A program made the translations under genes and the position numbers. Under the pieces are notes generated by a model. That model did no database searches and was not told the DNA's origin. It saw nothing but the letters and a program-made list of their open reading frames with translations. From Chionoecetes opilio (taxonomy: Eukaryota > Arthropoda > Malacostraca > Decapoda > Majidae), in NCBI GenBank assembly GCA_016584305.1, contig JACEEZ010018471.1:246189-310188 (forward strand): a stretch of DNA of 64,000 nt, given 5' to 3'. Of this stretch, positions 16,045 through 46,339 are shown in pieces. Each line of letters begins with the position of its first letter. Positions within the stretch are counted from its first letter, which is position 1.

Positions 16045-17154
16045 AGGTCTCAGGCAGCAGGGCCAGGGGTCACGTCGCGCTAGGGGCTATAGGGGGCTAG
16101 TGGCTGGCTTGTGTGTATTTGGCGCGCGATAGATAAGTTTTCGCGCACTTTACCTATTATGAAGTAGTATTGATAGTTTCATTTTGTCCTTGATATCATC
16201 TACTAAATCAAACCCACGTCTAACCTAACATAATCTGATTTAAACTAACAACCGTTTATGGCTCATATAGCTAAAAGGGAAAATTTTCGGTATTAAGCCG
16301 GCCACACACACACCAGCGCGGCCTGTCCGGCCGACGAAAAGGGGCGTGGCTAGAGGCGGCCGGTGTGTGTGTGGGGGTGTTTTTCATCCGGCGGGGCCTG
16401 TCGCAGCGGCCGGATGAAAATCAGTTGGCGCTTGAAAATTCCGTCCGGCGCGGCCTGCCGTCTGCGTGTGTGTGGGTGCCTTCCGGCGCGGCCCGCCCCT
16501 CGTTCGGCCAGATAATGACTAATTGTACCAGTTATAATTGTATTTATGATAATATAGGTATTATTTATGACGTATTATATATAGTATGACGTATTATATA
16601 TAAGTATTATATATGGCTGCACATGCAGCCATCACCAACAAGTCATTTTCGGACAGCGGATTCATGTTGTCACCACGGTGGTCCGACGTGTACTGTATAT
16701 TTTCATGAGGCGGCCGGTGTGTGTGTGGGTCTCGTCCGGCGAACGATGCCCCGCCACTTTTTGTCGGCCTGAAAGGCCGCGCCGGTGTGTGTGTGGCCGG
16801 CTTTATATGTATCGCCATTGGCATGGGAAATTGAGAAAATTGGGATTCAAATTAAGGATGAAAAGATCTGCACGATGATGTAAGTTAAATTTGTTAGTTT
16901 TTAGTGCCCAATATCGAAATTATACCAATAATTGGGGTGATTGGAAAGAGGGTGGTGCTGGCTTCTGTGTTTATTTGAATTTGGCGCGCGAAATTATCGG
17001 CAACTCGGTCGATAAAAGACCGAGTGAGCGGTGTGTGATTTAAAAAAAAATCCTAGGCGATCATGACACCAGCCCCAGACCCAGACCGACTTCTCTGTCG
17101 ACAAAATGCCGAAAAAACCTCAGTGTGAACCAGTCTTTAACCTTAATCTAACCT
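16045..17154. repeat. 1.1-kb direct repeat, copy 2
   Basis: Same segment as 12220-13325, same orientation, offset about 3.83 kb. Both copies share the internal TIR element at the same place, so the segment was duplicated after that insertion. Confidence 0.9.
16296..16802. mobile_element. TIR element with TTA duplication, copy 2
   Basis: Ends AGCCGGCCACACACACACC and its complement GGTGTGTGTGTGGCCGGCT, flanked by TTA at 16293-16295 and 16803-16805. This copy keeps the clean left end that copy 1 has lost. Confidence 0.75.
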
Positions 17155-18030
17155 AGCCTAACGTAACCTAGTCTGGCTGCTGTCCGTGAGAGAAGACTGG
17201 GAGAGGCGCCCGTCCCGTGGTCTAGACTGTGCTGATGGCGACGGCGGAGCAGCACTTAATTCATTTATTCTTATTAAACAATTTTTGTCCGTGATTTAGA
17301 CCAAAGTAACAGCTTTCCAAGAGGATTGAAGGTAAGTAGAAGCCGTGTATTACAAAATATTAGTCCTTCATAAGGTAGTAAGCGAGAAATGGCAGGGGCG
17401 ATAAAACGAATCTTAATCTATATTTTTTTTTTGCGGACGCTCCATGCCGCCCCTGCGTCGATGCGTGGCCTCTCGGTGGCCACGGTCGATGCCGCCCTGC
17501 TGGGAGATTGCCCATATCGCCCATGCCTAAATCCGCTACTGGCTGAAGGCTATAATGCACGAATGCTGGCAAATGTAATTTTCCTTAGCTACTCCTCAAA
17601 TCCTTGACGTTATAGGTTTTCTACGTTGAATGTGAGACTGAAGAAAATGTATTTTTTTGTTTTTTGTGTTGGGATTGACTTTCGTCTCGGTAGCAATCAT
17701 TATACATGATGCCGTGGATAACATCAGAGCATGGTTAACAAATGAATTAACTTTTATTTTTTTTACCATCTATATATAATATTAAACTATATTACAGAAG
17801 TTGTGGATACAAACTGAGATAACTACGGTACCTACACAGCAAATTTTCGTTTTTTTACGTACACTTTTGATATTTTGGTATTTACATGAAATCTTAAGAT
17901 AATAGACATGAAATTCAAAGGATATAAGAAAAACAGAAATACAGAAATACAGAGTATTACAAACTGCGCGGGCTTGGAGAAGTGAAGATGCCGTGTGCAA
18001 GGTGTGGTGCCGTGTGCAGGAAGCGTCTGT
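17155..18030. other. no recognised gene
   Basis: It starts with AACCT-type pentamers (CTAACCTAGCCTAACGTAAC). A CG-rich stretch at 17440-17530 is followed by AT-rich sequence. No supported coding sequence. Confidence 0.45.
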
Positions 18031-18033
18031 CCA

Positions 18034-18130
18034 CCAATCAGCTGCAGGAGTGGCGGCGGCGGGCGACCAATCAGGGAGGCGAACCCGGCGGCCAATCAGG
18101 AGCCACAACCTGAGGGAGACGCGGGCGGAG
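18034..18130 (+). promoter_or_regulatory. CNBP: triple CCAAT-box promoter, probably of CNBP
   Basis: Three CCAATCA motifs at 18034, 18067 and 18092 lie 33 and 25 bases apart in a GC-rich island (CGGCGGCGGGCGACC) set in AT-rich DNA, with no obvious TATA box. Possible first-exon donors follow: GTACAA at 18131 or GTTAGA at 18145. The next gene downstream on the + strand is CNBP, whose 5'UTR exon starts after the acceptor at 20325. Repeated CCAAT boxes typically bind NF-Y. The link to CNBP is inference. Confidence 0.6.
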
Positions 18131-18675
18131 GTACAAACATCAGGTTAGAATATACTCTTCCCTTTACTAACACTAGAAATAATACGTGTATGTTCAGGAA
18201 AATAGGTATGGATGTAGAGGGTGTACTAGTGCATGGTTAGGGATGGCGGGAAGGTTGAGAAAGTGTGTAAAGTGTGGTAAATAGGGTAGAGCGGAGGTAA
18301 TGGCGGTGTGATGCATGTGGCTGGCGGGCTCCGGTGTAGCGGCTCGAGACGTAAATGTCCCGCGCGGCGCCAAGACTGCCTCTGCCACCGCATTATTACC
18401 CCTGACACTCACTCCTTGCTTGTTAACCTTATTATCTTGGTATGAATGTTGAAATGACGTTTGTACCGTGTAAGGGTGGTGATAAGGACTCTTAACACTC
18501 GTCTGTACTATTCAATGTGTGTATTCCTTGCTAGCTTCCCTTATTAGCGTTGTAAATATGCGTGTGTACCTGTGTATGTACGTGTTTGGTCCTCGTGGTT
18601 TTTAGAGTAGGCGTAGGTATCGGTAGGGGTCGACTTACCTAGATGGCTCCCTAATATTGCAGTATAACGACGGTG

Positions 18676-18853
18676 CAGTCAGTTCGTACACAAGTTGTTT
18701 CGTACACCAAAAAGTTGTTTCGTAGTCTATATGATACCATAGTCGTACACTCAGCTCAGAGTTGAACTTGACTACTAGAATTACAAAATGACACCAGGTA
18801 TGTACGAAAAAACTCAAAATCAGTACGAAACAACTTGTGTACGAAACTCCCTG
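18676..18853. mobile_element. 178-bp MITE
   Basis: The left end CAGTCAGTTCGTACACAAGT and the right end (complement of CAGGGAGTTTCGTACACAAG) form TIRs of about 35 bp that continue through TTGTTTCGTAC. TA follows on the right; the left flank is TG, perhaps mutated. Tc1/mariner-type ends by resemblance. Confidence 0.7.
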
Positions 18854-19034
18854 TAACCAATGACAGACCATAGGTGCTTATAGCCGAGGTTATAGAGGCC
18901 GAAGCTATGAGTGCTAGATTTTAATGGCAACATAACTTTCCAAGACAAGACAGTTTGGTTAATAAACATTGTGCAGCCTTAGATCAACAATTCTCATTCA
19001 AAACATTCATTCATTCAACATTCTCACTGGTACC

Positions 19035-19124
19035 TGGAACTCGCCGTTCGGAATTCTCGCCGACGTCGACGAGTGTGCCAATTTTTCACGTCGGCGGGAG
19101 ATTCAATTTTCGGCGACAGTTCCA
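19035..19124. repeat. 90-bp hairpin element, copy 1
   Basis: TGGAACTCGCCGTTCGG at the left and CGGCGACAGTTCCA at the right are near-complementary, with further CGGCG/CGCCG pairs inside. Same family as 19773-19870. Confidence 0.65.
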
Positions 19125-19218
19125 GTTCTTGATCTTTATATGACAGTATCCAATATATACATTTCATCAGCTTTTACCCGTGTTTCTGCATTCAGGGATT
19201 AAATATCAGCAATAACTC

Positions 19219-19260
19219 TACAAGTTAGGTTAGGTTAGGTAACCAATGTCCAGGTTAGGT
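19219..19260. repeat. TTAGG-type pentamer run
   Basis: GTTAGGTTAGGTTAGGT at 19226-19242, then more at 19252-19260. TTAGG is the usual arthropod telomere unit; here it is short and internal. The complementary AACCT form appears at 19498-19560 and 22010-22035. Confidence 0.6.
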
Positions 19261-19372
19261 TGGTGAACTAGTGGGAGAGTCAAGGTCAGGTCATGTAACC
19301 AATGTCCATGTTTAGTGTCCATGTATTAAATTCCATTAAAGTGCAGTTTTACAGTGTTTTGGGACAAACGCA

Positions 19373-19710
19373 GGTAATTATGGAGGAGAGTTTCACGTTA
19401 GTTTTCAGAGACACCAACTACTTTTTCTTGGCCTACAATAGGTGCTTGTTCTAATGGTGCTAGTTTTATTTAGCGCAAACCAAAAAAAAAAATGAAACCT
19501 AACCTAACCTCATGTTTTGATGAAACCTAACCTTACAGGTTTTAAAGAAACTTAACCTAACCTTAACCACAAAATAAATTTTTTTTTTTTTTTTTTTTTT
19601 GGGTTTGCGCAAAATAAAACTACCACCATTAGAACAAGCACCTATTGTAGGCCAAGAAAAAGTAGTTGGTGTCTCTGAAAACGAACGTGAAACTCTCCTC
19701 CATATTAACC
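19373..19710. repeat. 338-bp foldback with AACCT core
   Basis: Arms of about 115 bp: GGAGGAGAGTTTCACGTTAG through TTAGCGCAAACC on the left, and its inverse from GGTTTGCGCAAAATAAAAC through CGTGAAACTCTCCTCC on the right. The loop (19490-19600) is poly-A, AACCTAACCT runs and poly-T. Confidence 0.8.
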
Positions 19711-19772
19711 CAAACGCAATGTGGTGTCCAGTAATGAAATACCTTTTAATCTTCCTCTTCATCTATTCCAAG

Positions 19773-19870
19773 TGGAACTGTCGCCGAAAATTACCGCATC
19801 GGCGAGTGTTCCACTCGGCTCGAGTTCTCGGTTGGTGTTTCGGCGAGAATTCCTATCGGCGACAGTTCCA
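19773..19870. repeat. 98-bp hairpin element, copy 2
   Basis: TGGAACTGTCGCCGA at the left and its exact complement TCGGCGACAGTTCCA at the right. The inside is rich in CGGCGAG/CTCGCCG. Confidence 0.75.
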
Positions 19871-20325
19871 TATACCAAAGATATAGCTTGGTATTTGTCT
19901 GTTTTTGTATTTGTATTCCTGTGTCTTGATATTTGTGTATCTACAGAACAATTCTTGCTGGTGGAATATTGTTTCACTTGCGCATGTGCATATTTTTTCA
20001 TGTTTCATGACAAACAATGAAAAAAATGTGCCAAAAGCGTTACTAAATAACTTGGTACATGTAGAAACAATTTTAATATATAATTAAGACGAAAAGCCAT
20101 TACATCAAACAACTGGAGGTAGATGACGGAAGCAAATATTTCCAGAATTTTTTGTTTATTATCAAGGCAAATTATACATATCAGATTCTTACAGATTTAT
20201 GTTTAACAAGTATAACCTATGGCAGTTATGATATTTTTGGAGTGGGCTTTGTTGTATTCTCTTGTTGTTTTCTTGTTTGTAGGTTGCTGTAACCACTGTT
20301 ACATATATCTGAATTTAATTTTCAG

Positions 20326-39130
<18,805 letters not shown>

Positions 39131-41600
39131 ACCGGCCTGTCCCACTCCTGGTCTCTCCCTCCGAAGCTACTGCTGCTGCTGCTGCTACCCACTACCATGA
39201 CCCCCCGACATACACCATGGTGTAAACTGGTGCTGGGGCTTGACACTTACAACCTGGCTATTCACCCTCTGGGGCTCTCCAGGCAACAACTATGTTACAT
39301 CATGTGTTTGCGGGAAGCAAATATAACCGTGTGAAAGGCCTTTAGTGGGTATTTCCTTGTAAAGCAAATTCACAAAATCGAGTCAGTATAGTTTGACAGT
39401 AATTGAATGGTTGAGCCTTGAAGCAAATGTTACATGCTTGGAAATAAGCATGTAGGATTACCGTCTTGAGCTCTGGTTCTTACTAAACTTGCCCCTTATT
39501 GGAGGAGGAAGAGGTTGTTTAAGGATGATTTCCTTGGATCATAACCTTGCTCTGTTTATTGATACATACTGATTTTTGTGATTAATTAATTAGTTAATTA
39601 ATTAATTGATTGATGTTTATGTACCAGATCTAAATTATCAAAGGCACTAGAGTGATGTGGAGGAGAGAATTTAGGACAGCTTACCATTGCTCTCAGTATG
39701 GTAATTTCTCAACTTGTAGGATGGTTATAGCCAGTAGATCCTTGAATGTTGAAGTGTTACTGAGAAAGTTTGCAAGGGCTTTATTAAATGTAGTCCTATT
39801 CAACTACAAAAGTTTTAATAGTTGTTCTTTGCCGAGTACAGATAGTGATGACAGACAATCAGGTTATTTACAGTGTGACAACCTAACCAAATTTCAAAAC
39901 TTGTCAAATGAGAAATCTGCGAATCATCTTCTTTTATTACATTTGTTACTTTTATTTTTTTTATTTTACTTTTCGCTAAGTAGTATATTTTTATTTTATA
40001 TTATTTTTCCCCTTTTTTCCAAGTTTACTGTTAAACTTGACTGATGTGTGAACGAGTTGCTTTATTTTTCAATGAGCTTCTGAGTAAACAAGATGACTTA
40101 GTTGATGTGGCAAACTTGGTGTTAGGGGTATAGGTGTAATTTTTGCTGTAAAACCTTACACTTATTTAATTTTGTGCTGATGACCTAAATATATTGTATT
40201 TGGAAGTTTTCTTGCAATGAATTATCAGTATAAATAAATGCATTAGGCATCCAAGAACTAGTCAAAAAGTAGGTGGAAATTTCTATAAATGGAAAGCTTT
40301 CCAATTATTTATAATTTATGTCAAGGTAATTTCATGCTGACAACAGTTGCAGTCAAGTTTCAGTAGTTGAGCTTACCTACGCTGATGTGGGAGGAAATAG
40401 TTTCACGGAGACTGACGTGGTCATCAGCACAAAGGTGTTGCAAAGAGGAGAATTGTGAACACATTCATGAAATTGTCGTGGGAGTTTTTTTCAAATTCAG
40501 GTGATTAAATATATAAAGAAGTAGATGACTTTATATTCAGATGACAGACTGTTCCGGTATTGGTTGGTACAGTCTGAGTAGCAGGAGAAAGGATGTAGGA
40601 AGGTATCCCAGAAGTTGAGGTAAAATGTCCTCCACTTTTGGCGTGTGTGTGTGTGTGTTTCTGTGGTTAGGCAGCAAACAGGTGACGGTGGAGTTTATAC
40701 TGAGTGATAATAGGAGGGTGCATAGAAGGTGTAAATCCTGGCCAACTTGCTCATCCCCTTAGTTAAGGTTCAAGAGGAGGAGGAGATTGGAGATGACAGT
40801 ATTTGTCAGGTGGAAGGGTGGAGTAGTCATTACCTTAGGTTATGTTATGTTGTGCTAAATCAAGAGTTTACATATGAAATCTATTCGAACAGTCGATCCC
40901 AAAATTTAAAGAATCAGATAGCGGCATTCATTTAACTTGTTTCATACCTCGCATTGTTGTTTTGTTCGTGTCCCCAGTCACGTGCACCCTAAGACCAGGG
41001 TTTCTTACCTGCGTAGAACACCCTCTGAGCTGCTCCACCCCTCCCCCTGTGCCCGGGAAACCATTCACCTCAGGGGTTCCCGAAAAGGTCACTATATTTG
41101 ATCTTTCAACCAGTACCTGCACAGTCATCCCTTTGTTATTGTGGAGATGAAGATTTGTGGGGTGATCAGCTGATGCTACTTTTGGAGGTGATCAAAGGCT
41201 CATTTATTTTTATAGTTTTAATATTCTAAGTGATCAGTGTGTTGCTTTCCCCTTAAAAATGGACAAGTTAGTCCTAAGGGAATTCACATTTAGTGGCTCA
41301 TCACAAACCCAATCTCATTTTCTTATTTTTATTCAAATGAGTCTTTCCTTGTTGACCCTCCATGGGACACATTGCTGATCACCGCACATCTATATATAAA
41401 AAGTGAGACTATTTTGTTACTCTTGAATATTAGCATTACAAAGGCGGAAGAAGAGCGGTTGATTACAAAGTCTTCTAGTCCTTACAATTCCCACTTAAAG
41501 TTATTGTTGTTCACATTTTTTACTCTGAATTTATGTGTGTATTGAGAACTTAATGTCCCCTGTGTGCCTGATGTTCATCCTCAATAAACAGGTTCACAAT
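39131..41600 (+). other. CNBP: probable CNBP 3'UTR and downstream
   Basis: Unique-looking AT-rich sequence without transposons, in contrast to the intron. Candidate polyadenylation signals: AATAAA near 40232 and 41583 (CCTCAATAAACAGG). Where the transcript ends is not decided by the sequence. Confidence 0.45.
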
Positions 41601-41998
41601 ATTGGTTTGCATTGTGATTGCATCGCACACCTTGTCTGAAAGTTTTGTTGCTTCTGATAAGTATCTCTGAATGGATCTACTCTTTATAGAATATCCAATG
41701 AAATTTTATGCAGCTATAGATGGTTGAATTACTTTCCGTGGTACAGAGCTGGCCCCACGTTCATGGTGATTCTGAGGTGACCACAAAGAGCTGAAAATTA
41801 TTCCGTATTCTCTCATGCTGATGACTATCTTGCATTTTTCAAAATTATTCATTGGACACCAATTCTGCAGTGTTTCGGTAATTTACCCTCTTAAGGATAT
41901 ATATCCAACGTTGGATTACTATTGTTTCCATCTATTTCTCTCCTTACCCTATTAACTTCGATACCTTACACACACTTCTCTCCCGCCTACAACCCCCT

Positions 41999-42700
41999 TT
42001 GCTGGTAGTAGGTGACTTCAACTGCCGCCACTCCCTTTGGGGTGACTCCACCATAAACACCCGTGGCCGCTCCCTTGAACGGTTCCTAGCTACCACCGAC
42101 TTCATTATTCTCAACTCTAATCGCCCCACTCACTTTGATGTGAGGACGAGGACTCGGTCATTTTCCTGTCTTGACCTCTCTCTTTGCTCCCCCCCTTCCC
42201 TCCGCTTAGACCTGCATGGTCGGTCCTCGACCAATACCCTTATAGCGACACTTTCCTATCCTACTTTCTCCTACCTCATACCTCTTCCTAACATTCCACG
42301 ATGGTGTTTCCGCAGAGCCGACTGGCGCACTTTTGCCTCCCTTTCTGCCCTTCCGCTTCATCCTTCCACCTTTTCTTTCATCTCTGATATGCTCACCTAC
42401 TTTTCCGTCTCTATTTTAAGTGCCGCCCTTACTGCTATCCCCCGGACCTCTCGTCCTTTTACCTCCAAATGCGTTCCCTGGTGGACTTTAGATTGTTCAA
42501 AAGCCCACCGAATAAAGCGTGCTGCTTGGAGCAGCTACCGCTGCAAACGCGGTACCCCCGGCAAACTCCCAGCTTTTATTTCATTTAAAATAGCCTCTGC
42601 CCGCCTTAAGCGGACCATTAAACTCTCTCTAATTAATAGTTGGTGCACTAATGTCTCCTCCCTCACCACAGATACCCCCATTTTATCAGTTTGGCGCTGA
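41999..42700 (+). pseudogene. LINE endonuclease end and linker
   Basis: 233 codons open from the conserved GDFNCRHSLWGD motif (endonuclease/exonuclease/phosphatase fold) through SCLDLSLCS; the frame continues upstream in pieces to about 41905 (IVSIYFSP). The 5' part of the endonuclease is missing. Confidence 0.8.
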
Positions 42701-42824
42701 ATCCATAAATTGTCAGGTAAACACCCGCCCCCTGTTGCCCCAGTCCTGCACGTTCATAACCAAATTATTGCCGAGCCATTACAAGTAGCAGAGGAATTGG
42801 GCTCCTTTTTTAGTCTTGTAAGTA

Positions 42825-43730
42825 GTGGATATCACCTCTCCTCAGTTCACTAGAATCAAAGCTGCCAGGGAACGCATTCCTGTCACCTCTCTGTCCTCTT
42901 CTGAACACTACAATGCTCCTTTCTCTTCCGAACTAGCCTCCGCTCTTCATTCTTGCCGCAACACATGTGAAGGCCCTGATGGCATTCACTACCTAATGCT
43001 CAGACACCTTCCTCCTGTTTCTCTCATCTTTTAACTAGCCCTTTTTAACCAGGTTTGATCCCTTGGGGACTTTCCACCTCCCATGGCGCGAAGCCCTTGT
43101 CCTCCCGTACCTCAAACCCAATAAATCCGGTACCCTCCCCCAAGATTACCGCCCCATTGCCCTTACTAGTTGCCTATGCAAGTTACTGGAACGCATGATC
43201 AATCTCCATCTTATGTGGTTCCTGGAATCGAAAAGTCTTTTCTCCCCTTCTCAATTTGGTTACCGACATGCCTGAAGCACAGCTGGCCCCTTAGCCCACC
43301 TAGAAACATACATTATCACAGCCTTTGCCCGTCACAAATCAGTCCTTGATGTTTAAAAAAAAAATTAGAGAAAGCTTATGATACCACCTGGCGACACCAT
43401 ATCCTCCACCAGTTAACCACTTTCGGCATATCTGGAAACATGGGGGTCTTTCTCAAGTCCTTTCTATGTGATCGCTCCTTCAGAGTCGAAATATTTTCCT
43501 CCACTAACTCGTCCTTCCCACAATATGAAGGTGTCGCCCAAGGAAGTGTCCTCAGCACTTCCTTGTTCCTCATTGCAGTAAATGGACTCGTCTCCACCTT
43601 ACCACCTGGCGTCCGGTCCTCCCTTTACGTGGATGACCTAGCCATCTACGCTTCCGGCCCTTCCCTGGCACCCCTCCACTGTCTCCTCCAATCTGCTATT
43701 TCCGCTGCTTCTTCCTGGGCTACTTACTGA
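42825..43730 (+). pseudogene. LINE reverse transcriptase core, broken
   Basis: Pieces in several frames: LPWREALVLPYLKPNKSGTL, YRPIALTSCLCKLLERMI, SPSQFGYRHA (then a TGA stop), GVAQGSVLSTSLFLIAVNGL, SLYVDDLAIYA. These are the fingers and palm motifs; YVDD is the catalytic box. Stops at 43014-43034 and 43275 and a poly-A indel near 43355 show it is inactive. Confidence 0.85.
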
Positions 43731-43895
43731 TCATGGCTTTCGTTTCTCCCACAAAATCCTTCTCCATCCTTTTCTCTCGCTCTCGTGTACCACTCCCACC
43801 CCCGGTTTCTCTATATGACATACCTCGCAAGTATTGCTCCTCTGGTAAATTCCTTGGCCTCACTTTCGACTCTCGACTTATCTGGAAGGCACATA

Positions 43896-44913
43896 TACTA
43901 CGCGCCAAAATATTGTTCACCGCATCATAACAGACGCTCCCATAAGGGAATTTTGAAAATGTACTCTATAGCAGCCTAGTGACTTCCGAGAGAGATATCC
44001 TACATATGGCAGCATGTTTAAAGCACGGGCAGTCCATCAAGACCGTTGAGGAATGTTCAGATGCCACTTGTCAATTATAGACTAAGCATTTTGAAAAGGA
44101 TCGCCTCACTCCCCGCGAGTAATTTGAACAGACGCGCGTTGGTATAACTATCATTATTTTCATAATGGGTGGCAAGAAAGACCTAACAAAGGAGCAAATT
44201 AAAGTTATTGTCACTACACAAGGCAGAGAGGCCAGAGGAAGAAATATCAAGGATTGTGGGTGTTACGAGGAAATGTGTGATGAAGTGGGTGGAGGGTTTC
44301 GTGAACGTGGTGGGGTGGCGACACCGTAACATAAAGAAGTGGCCACAGTGAGGATGTAAAATATCAGCAAGCACTGTAAATGTCATGAAACGTCAAGTGG
44401 ATGCCCATCCTCAAATAAGAGCAAGAAAATTATTACGATATGACATTTGCATCCTCGCTGTGGCCACTTCTTTATGTTACGGTGTCGCCACCCCGCCACC
44501 CTTCACGAAACCCTCCACCCACTTCATCACACATTTCCTCGTAGCACCCACAATCCTTGATATTTCTTCCTCTGGCCTCTCTGCCTTGTGTAGAGTGACA
44601 ATAACTTTAATTTGCTCCTTTGTTAGGTCTTTCTTGCCACCCATTATGAAAATAATGATAGTTATACCAACGCGCGTCTGTTCAAATTACTCGCGGGGAG
44701 TGAGGCGATCCTTTTCAAAATGCTTAGTCTATAATTGACAAGTGGCATCTGAACATTCCTCAACGGTCTTGATGGACTGCCCGTGCTTTAAACATGCTGC
44801 CATATGTAGGATATCTCTCTCGGAAGTCACTAGGCTGCTATAGAGTACATTTTCAAAATTCCCTTATGGGAGCGTCTGTTATGATGCGGTGAACAATATT
44901 TTGGCGCGCTGTG
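43896..44913. mobile_element. 1,018-bp palindrome of two inverted Tc1 5' halves
   Basis: Inserted in the LINE at TA (43894-43895 and 44914-44915). The arms (about 490 bp, near identical) start GCGCCAAAATATTGTTCACC and end with its complement; the centre is near 44405. Each arm contains the start of a Tc1-type transposase: MGGKKDLTKEQIKVIVT at 44165 on +, and after a frame shift GVTRKCVMKWVEGFRERGG; the mirror copy runs on the minus strand from about 44645. No catalytic domain is left. Looks like a Tc1 element rebuilt as a head-to-head foldback. Confidence 0.88.
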
Positions 44914-44974
44914 TATCCTATCCCCAAAAGTAAATGCCCTTCGTCGCCTCCGCCTCCTACAAACTACCTCCTAT

Positions 44975-46339
44975 GTGTCTTGGGGTGCTGACCGCAAGAC
45001 CCTCCTCCATCTCCACACCGTCCTGGTCCTCTCCACTCTTAACTATGGATGTCATATTTATTCCTCTGCCTCTGCCTCCCTCAGCCTCCTGGACCCTGTT
45101 CACCACCTAGGCCTCCGTCTGGCTCTAGGTGCCTTTCGCTCCTCCCCTGTTGAGAGCCTCTATGCTGAGTCGGGCCTCCCGTCCCTCTCTCACCATCGAG
45201 CCCTCCTATCACCGGTGCTATGCTCGCCTTCATCAATTTCCTACTTCTAAGATTGCAGTCCCTCAATATCTCACAGTGATCTCCTCCCCTCGTTTGCCGC
45301 CGCCCTTCCCTGTTCGCATGCGCACCCTTCTCTCCCACTCCTCCTTTTCTACTCTTAATCTCCTCCCTTTCTATGTCCATTCCTTCCCTCTATGGCTTAT
45401 ACCTTCCCCCCATATCTGTTCTTCTGTCCCCACTACCTCTCCCAAGTCTACCATTCCTCCTATTGTCTTACACACTCACTTTCTTGAACGCCTTTCCACT
45501 CATTCCTCTAGCACCCACGTCTACACTGACGGTTCTAAATTCTACTCTGGATCTAGCTTTGCTATCCTCTTCCCCTCTCTTCACTATCAATTCTAACTAC
45601 CTAAAGAATCCACTGTTCTTACATCGGAATTGTACGCCATCCTCTTCGCCTTAAAACGCATACTTTTCTACCCATCCTGTTCCTTCATTATCTTCACTGA
45701 TTCCCGCAATTCCCTTTCTCTTATACAATCCCTTCGCTCACTTCACCCTCTTGTTCGGGAGATCCAAGACTGGTTATTCCGCCTATCCGTACGCCACAAA
45801 ACAATATGCTTCTGCTGGATGCTGAGTCACGGGTATCTCGGGCAACGAACGCGTTGATTCTTTAGCGCGCTCGACCACTGTCCCAATGCCCCCGTTTCTC
45901 AAACTTGCCAGCCTCTGACTACTACCCTTCCTTTAAATCTTTCCTTTTCGACCGATGGCAATCCTCCTGGACCACTTTCTCTGCCAATAAACTTCGCCTG
46001 ATCAAACCCTCTATATCTCCATGGTCAAATCCTTACCACACTAATAGACGTTGGGAGACTGCTCTCGCACGCTTACGCATAGGCCATACCAACCTCACAC
46101 ACTCCTATCTCATGTCATGCTCCTCCCCAACCCTCTGCACACCCTGTCAAGCTCCTCTCACTGTCCAACATGTCCTAATATCCTGCCCCCATCTTACTCC
46201 TGCTCGTTCCAGTTCCTTCCCTCACTTGTCCTCCCTTTCCCGACCTCCCTGTCTTGCGTACATTCTCCCGGAATTCCCCTCCTCCCTGGAAAATTTAACC
46301 TCCTTCCTCCAACAAATCCACATCCTACATCTGATCTAA
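44975..46339 (+). pseudogene. LINE C-terminal part with RNase H domain
   Basis: WGADRKTLLHLHTVLVLSTL and LNYGCHIYSSAS (thumb/linker), then HVYTDGSKFYSG, TSELYAILFALKRI, FIIFTDSRNSLSLI and the final His region WMLSHGYLGQR as in RNase H, with TARRWETALARLRIGHT-like sequence and a Cys motif at the end. Frames change at about 45250, 45600 and 45860. Confidence 0.85.

Noticed and set aside
12220..17154. LTR retrotransposon with 1.1-kb LTRs
   Set aside because: No TG...CA ends, no primer-binding site or polypurine tract seen, no flanking duplication, and no gag/pol in the 2.7 kb between.
19219..19560. Telomere or subtelomere
   Set aside because: TTAGG-type runs are only three to four units long and surrounded by gene introns.
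39652..40044. 130-codon open frame downstream of CNBP
   Set aside because: Lies in the probable 3'UTR; composition becomes Leu/Phe/Tyr-rich from a T-rich tract; no domain.
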